A stretch of DNA of 64,000 bases from Isochrysis galbana. Taxonomy: Eukaryota > Haptophyta > Isochrysidales > Isochrysidaceae. Of the stretch, positions 59,627-64,000 are shown piece after piece. Made by a program: the position numbers and the translations under genes. The notes under the pieces were generated by a model, which saw nothing but the letters and a program-made list of their open reading frames with translations, was not told the origin of the DNA and did not search any database. Each line of letters begins with the position of its first letter. The stretch's first letter is position 1. The stretch lies in NCBI GenBank assembly GCA_018136815.1, contig CM030943.1, forward strand, positions 2,632,723 to 2,696,722. The letters are read 5' to 3'.

Positions 59627-60643
59627 TCATGAAAGGTCGTACCGATCGGCAGCAAGGAGTCCAGCACGCACCAGCGCGCGCATAGCCGCATAGTCCGCTG
59701 AGACTTTGGCATTGAATTCAGGTGCCAGCAGAGTGAGGTTATAGAAGCGACGCACATTAAGTCGGGCGAGCTCGCTAAGCGAGCCGCGGTAGTGATTGAC
59801 TCGAATTGTTGGCATAACTGCTGGCGTTGCGGCCCCGAGCCAGACCGCAAGACGACGCAAGTCTCCTTCCATATTCTCTTGCGAACCGACAAACATGAGA
59901 TCAGCGTGGCTCTCGACGAAGTCCCCGCCGTGGAGATAATATCCCACACCCTTGTTGATGTGCATGATCATGCTCAGCATGAGCTCGCGAGCCATTGCGC
60001 AGTCCTGGCGCAAGGCTTCGTTCTCTGAGCTACATTGAGAGAGCGCCTCGCCGACTGCGTTGGAGTCGGAAAAGTGCATCATGAGCTCCTCAAAACGTTG
60101 TTGGTATGCATGCCCGGTCTCGAGCTTCTGCCTAATGTGGCCGGGTGAGAGGCACGTACTCGACAACTTGCATGGCAGGCGGTTGGGAACGAGGCGCATG
60201 CCGCTCGTGTTGGTCAGAATGACAGCGCGCTGAAAGTCGTAAGCTGAGCGGAAGCGCTCAATCGGCTCACGCACCCACACAAGGTACCGATCATAGCGTG
60301 ATTCATTGAGCGGCGGCCGACGGTTGTGCATCTCCTCGTACGGCTGCCGTGCCTCGCGCAGCCAGCGGCCGATGGAGGAGCCGCCCGTTTTGCCCACGTG
60401 GAGGAATAAGAGAGGCTTCCGCTCGGCCGCCTTCTCCTGCTGCTCTCTGGCCCGCTCCTCAGCAGTCCAAGTCACACTCCCCGCCTCCGCTCCCGGATCC
60501 TCTCTCCTGGCCCCGTCATACTCACCTCTCCTCTTGCTTGCTGGGCCGCTCCTTCTCCTCACCTCCTCCACAGGCGGTGGAGGCACTGCCCCCGAACCGA
60601 GCACAAGGTTTGAGCACAGCGTGAGGAGGAGGAGCTGATGCAT
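59627..60643 (-). CDS. Carbohydrate-type sulfotransferase (Sulfotransferase family 2-like)
   Basis: A single-exon frame of 338 residues. Such enzymes move sulfate from PAPS to glycans in the Golgi lumen. Residues 3-18 (QLLLLTLCSNLVLGSG) form a signal peptide or anchor. The 5'-phosphosulfate loop is LLFLHVGKTGGSSIGRWL (78-95, with the key Lys in GKTGGSS), and the 3'-phosphate motif is VREPIERFRSAYDF (124-137). NESRYD, NTSG and NLTL are possible glycosylation sites. The substrate is unknown; algal matrix polysaccharide is a plausible guess. The region 40-75 is charged and may be a stem. On plus, 60650-60940 upstream is very G-rich (C-rich on the coding strand). Confidence 0.82.
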   Translation of the reverse strand: MHQLLLLTLCSNLVLGSGAVPPPPVEEVRRRSGPASKRRGEYDGARREDPGAEAGSVTWTAEERAREQQEKAAERKPLLFLHVGKTGGSSIGRWLREARQPYEEMHNRRPPLNESRYDRYLVWVREPIERFRSAYDFQRAVILTNTSGMRLVPNRLPCKLSSTCLSPGHIRQKLETGHAYQQRFEELMMHFSDSNAVGEALSQCSSENEALRQDCAMARELMLSMIMHINKGVGYYLHGGDFVESHADLMFVGSQENMEGDLRRLAVWLGAATPAVMPTIRVNHYRGSLSELARLNVRRFYNLTLLAPEFNAKVSADYAAMRALVRAGLLAADRYDLS

Positions 60644-60649
60644 TCACGA

Positions 60650-61370
60650 TCTCCCCTCCTCCTCCTGGAAGGAAGGTGAAGGAGGGGAGGGGGGGAAGGG
60701 GAGGGGAAGGAGGAGGGGGAGGGGCGGGGGGGGGGCGGGAAGGGGGGGGCAGCGAGGGAATCTGAGGCGAAGATGGGAAGGGGGAATGGGTTTTGGGGTG
60801 GGCGGGGGAAGTGACAGGAGAGGGGCGGACAGATGGCGCCAGAGACAGGCCAACAATGAAGGAATGGAGGGCGGGGGGGGGGGGGGGGGGGGGGAGGGGG
60901 GGGGGCTGGGGGGGGAAGGCGAGGAAGCGTCTCACGGCCGCTCGTTCTCTCGTCTCTTCCGTGGACACGGGAGGAGAGAGAGAGGGAGAGAGAGAGAGAG
61001 AGGGAGGGAGGGAGAGGGAGCAAGTCGGCGGTGTGTGGCGCGAAGGAATCTCTCGGTAGAGAAATGTACTCTATTAGATAGTAGAGGCTTGAGCTTCATG
61101 GACATGCCCCATTTCTTCTGGTGGAAATAAAATTTGAACCTTCGACTTCTAGTAGGGCGGTCAAACAGTGTTTTTTTATAAGGGGTGAAAAAATGACCAT
61201 CTCAGAATTGAGGAAATTTGGGGATTTTTCACGGTAGAAAGTTCCCAATACACCCAACTAGCACATATCCGGGGTCCATTAGGACCCGGACCCCCCCTTG
61301 GGCCCCCACAACAAAACGTAATCAAAAAAAGACAGAAGACGCTAAAATCGCAAAAGCTTGAAAACTCAAC
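60650..61370. other. G-rich tract and unassigned sequence
   Basis: 60650-61020 is G/A-rich with a 22-G run at 60873-60894. 61050-61370 is unremarkable with no gene recognised. Confidence 0.5.
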
Positions 61371-61382
61371 TTCAAGTCGAGA

Positions 61383-62128
61383 CCGGGCGCGCTGCGTGCC
61401 CGTTTTCGACGATCCATCCGGATGGGAGACCCCGCCAGATACCAAATACACAGGCCCCATCCGCATGGTCACGCCAATCGGACAGGCCGCGCCCCGAAAC
61501 CTCGTCGAAATCACCCATCCGCCGAGCCCATTGAACGTTGAGCCGTCGCCAAGTGAGGCCCGGAGAGCCCAACTTTAAACTGATGCCGGGCGCGCTGCGT
61601 GCCCGATCACGATGATCCATCCAGATGGAGTAGCGCATCAGACGCCAAATACACAGGGGCCACCCGCACAGCCACGCCAATTGTGCAGGCCGCGCCCCGA
61701 AATCTCGTGGAAATCAGCCATCCGTGGAGCCCTTTCGACGTTTGACGCCTCCGAGCGAGGCCGGGAGAGCCCAACTTCAAGCTGATGCCGGGCACGCTGC
61801 GGGCCCGATTTCGACGATCCACCTAGATGGGGGGCCTCGCCAGACACCAAATGCACAGGGGCCACCCACACAGCCACACCAATCGCGTGGGCCGCGCGCC
61901 AAAATCTCGTGGAAATCAGCCATCCGTGGAGCCCATTCGACGTTTGACGCCTCCGAGCGAGGCCGGGAGAGCCCAACCTCAAGCTTATGCCGGGCACGCT
62001 GCGGGCCCGATTTCGACGATCCACCTAGATGGGGGGCCTCGCCAGACACCAAATGCACAGGGGCCACCCACACAGCCACACCAATCGCGTGGGCCGCGCG
62101 CCGAAATCTCGTAGAAATCAGCCATCCG
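61383..62128 (+). repeat. Tandem array, 202-bp unit, about 3.7 copies
   Basis: Units begin at CCGGGCGCGCTG or CCGGGCACGCTG at 61383, 61586, 61788 and 61990. Each contains TCGACGATCCA, GCCACACCAATCGCGTGGGC-like and GTCGAAATCA or GTGGAAATCAGCC words. The third and fourth units are nearly identical, the first is most diverged. Short open frames are shared between units but give no family match. Confidence 0.85.
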
Positions 62129-62734
62129 GAAGACAGAGGAGGCGGCGGTGGCCAAACTGTAGGGCGCCAAGCAGCTGTAGTAGCCTATCCCCTATCCCCT
62201 ATGTTTATGAGAGTGAGTGTGTGTGCCATTACTTGTTCCTAGACAATTAACAATCGCATTGACAAATGCAACTTTGGCAATGACAATGTAGCTGTTTATG
62301 GTCTCCGGCTGGGGTTTATGATTTCCGGCTGAGGCTCGTTGCGATACCATACGGGAGGCACAAACTAAAAACCGTCACAAAAAACAAACACCCACAAAAA
62401 GTGCCCGCACAACGTGACAAGTCCTACAATCATTGGTTTCGTTTGGGGGTGAAAACAACAAGACCTCGGGTTGCATTCTTCAACAAGAGCAGTATGAGCA
62501 TGTGAGCATAGGTGCATTCTTCAACAAGAGCAGTGAGCATGGTTGCATTCTTCAACAAGGGCGGGACGATCGTCCGAGTTGGAGTGGAGTAGGGGCTAAG
62601 TTAGAGGTTAATACAAACTGTATACCTAAATGGACAGGATGGGTGTGACAAAAAAAGGGAACCTCGAGTTGCACCTTCTCAGTTCATACCGCATACCGCA
62701 TACCGCGGGGGGAGGGGACGAGGGCGAGGGGACC

Positions 62735-62905
62735 TAGATCTAGATGGGAAATACGTATTTACCGTATTCGGCCAGAGGTCAAATACATATGTATTTGGCT
62801 GTATTTGAAGCGCGTCCTGGGTTGTAGGCCTCGAAAGTATTTGAAATGTATTTGGCCGGAGGCCAAATACATATGTATTTGGCTGTATTTGCAGGCCCCC
62901 TGCAC
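62735..62905 (-). repeat. Dispersed CAAATAC-rich repeat, copy 3 (inverted)
   Basis: Reverse complement of 1-124: CTAGATGGGAAATACGTATT, ACATATGTATTTGGCTGTAT and AAGCGCGTCCTGGGTTGTAG. A second partial unit (GGCCAAATACATATGTATTT) follows to 62892. It lies about 90 bp upstream of the prefoldin start codon. Confidence 0.75.
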
Positions 62906-62991
62906 GGTATTCCCATCCAGGGGAGGGGGAGAGGGTATCTATCCTTAGAATCTTTGGGGTAAGGGGGGGGGCCGTTGTGCGGCGCGCGTCG

Positions 62992-63919
62992 ATGGCGTCG
63001 GCGGCGTCGAGCGGTCCGCCGGTCAACCCGCTCGAGCCTCTGCTCGCCAAGTACCGGAGCATCCAGCAGGAGATTGGGAAGCTTCAGAACGGCGCCTCGC
63101 AGGCCACCACGCAGATCTGCGAGAATGAGCTGGTGCGAGGGAGGGAGACGGGGAGAGAGGGAGGGAAGGGGGGGGGGGGGGGTAGGGCAGATAGCAGAGA
63201 AGTGGGCAGGAGAGGGGCGCAGGGGGGGGGGGGGGGGGCGGTGCTGGAGGGAGAGAGCTACATACATCGCGCGCGCGGGGGGGGGGGGGGGGGGGGGGGA
63301 AGAGGGAAGAGGGGGAGGCTAGCGGCGAGGATTGGGAGGAGCACAGCAAAGGCGTGTAGAGAACAGCGAGGATTTAGGGAGCGGCAGGAGAAGGTTGGGA
63401 GGTGGGAGCCGCAGGGCGTGAAGCATCTTAGGGTGATTGGGCAGGCAGTTTGATCAGCAAAGAGCAGGAGATGAGCAAGTGTGGACGGAGGCTTGCCTTT
63501 GCCAGCTCATCCTCCTTCGAGTGTTGCTGTCGCTTTTAACCTGAACTCAGGGCCGTGTTGTTTGCCTCGTAGGTGCTCAAGGAGCTTGAACTGTTGGAGG
63601 AGGATGCACAGGTCTTCAAGTTGATTGGCCCGGTTCTGGTCAAACAGGTGCTCACGCGGCTGCGCAAGCCCCTTGTTCTACAGTTTGGCTGCTGTCCTGG
63701 CAACTCACATCCGCTTCTTTGCCCTTGGGGCAGCGTGCATATAAAGCCTGCCTTTTGTTTACGCGGTGGCACAATGCCATCGAGCCTAGGATCACAAGCC
63801 GAGGGCAACTCCTGCAAATCCTTGTGCAGGAACTAGTCGAGGTGAAATCCAATGTGAGCAAGCGCATAGAGTACATTAATGCCGACATGAAGCGCATCGA
63901 AAACACGCTCAAAGCCAAG
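62992..63919 (+). CDS. PFDN6: Prefoldin subunit 6 (partial, continues past the window)
   Basis: Three exons join in frame: 62992-63132, 63573-63647 and 63830-63919 (102 residues so far). Prefoldin is a cytosolic hexamer that passes nascent actin and tubulin to the CCT chaperonin; subunit 6 is a beta-type subunit. Seen: helix 1 LLAKYRSIQQEIGKL with ENEL, the hallmark VLKELELLEEDAQVFKLIGP and VLVKQ forming the beta-hairpin, and start of helix 2 ELVEVKSNVSKRIEYINADM. All three donors are GT (GTGCGA, GTGCTC, GTACGC). The usual length is about 120-130 residues, so one short exon should follow. Intron 1 is purine-rich with G-runs. The start fits the family N terminus. Confidence 0.9.
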
Positions 63920-64000
63920 GTACGCATGCCACGCTCCCATGTCATCCAAACAGGTTGTTGGTGAAGAATCACGTCATCTGTCTGCATAGAAGTTTTGCCT

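Noticed and set aside
61100-61200. GGTTCAAATTTTA (minus strand) as a tRNA B box
   Set aside because: No matching A box at the right distance and no cloverleaf could be traced.
61396-62250. Open frames in the 202-bp tandem array
   Set aside because: The frames change from unit to unit and lack a start context or motif; the tandem repeat explains them.

Overview
This is nuclear DNA from a photosynthetic eukaryote, almost certainly a GC-rich alga. It encodes a multi-exon violaxanthin de-epoxidase (xanthophyll cycle), a bacterial-type translation initiation factor IF-3 (normally organellar) and a wall-type SPPP-rich membrane protein. It also carries prefoldin 6, sideroflexin, an NSUN RNA methyltransferase and a Golgi-type sulfotransferase. 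Introns are spliceosomal, mostly 70-200 bp, and their donors are mostly GTGCG or GTACG. I do not assign a lineage.

Layout. 1-1.9 kb: dispersed CAAATAC repeat and a stray cytochrome b561 exon. 1.7-5.0 kb: CT-rich tract, then IF-3 (+). 5.9-8.8 kb: internally deleted LINE-A copy (-). 9.0 kb: hAT relic. 9.4-12.1 kb: PAN/apple, Pro-rich membrane protein (-). 12.1-15.4 kb: CT/GA-rich spacer. 15.4-21.8 kb: giant ORF with a 57-residue WLAR repeat (+). 21.9-24.65 kb: mariner-like transposon with a nested retroposon. 25.0-25.4 kb: LINE-B 3' end. 25.5-26.6 kb: sideroflexin (-). 26.8-33.9 kb: a BED-finger/hAT-like ORF split by a full-length LINE-A. 35.3-38.3 kb: violaxanthin de-epoxidase (+). 39.2-40.8 kb: retroposon and LINE-A ORF1 fragment with a 100-N gap. 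41.2-42.6 kb: purine-to-pyrimidine switch. 42.6-46.4 kb: RanBP2-finger/PHD protein (+). 47.2-49.6 kb: LINE-B copies and a piggyBac-like fragment. 49.7-51.1 kb: NSUN methyltransferase (+). 52-53 kb: transposase and tRNA-like relics. 54.3-55.3 kb: hypothetical gene. 55.8-58.9 kb: retroposon, duplicated segment and LINE-A fragment. 59.6-60.6 kb: sulfotransferase (-). 61.4-62.1 kb: 202-bp tandem array. 63.0 kb to the end: prefoldin 6 (+, runs off the window).

The host genes do not form an operon or an obvious pathway; they are islands in a repeat-rich landscape. The most striking material is the retroelement population. Two LINE families end in poly(T) on their coding strand. One of them has a short 5' UTR whose hairpin is conserved by compensatory changes in three copies. 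One full-length copy has an exact 18-bp target duplication and sits in the reading frame of a BED-finger gene. Further retroposons have T-rich tails, one nested precisely in a mariner transposase. Several first introns open directly into long purine tracts, and the first IF-3 intron contains repeated copies of its own exon-intron junction.
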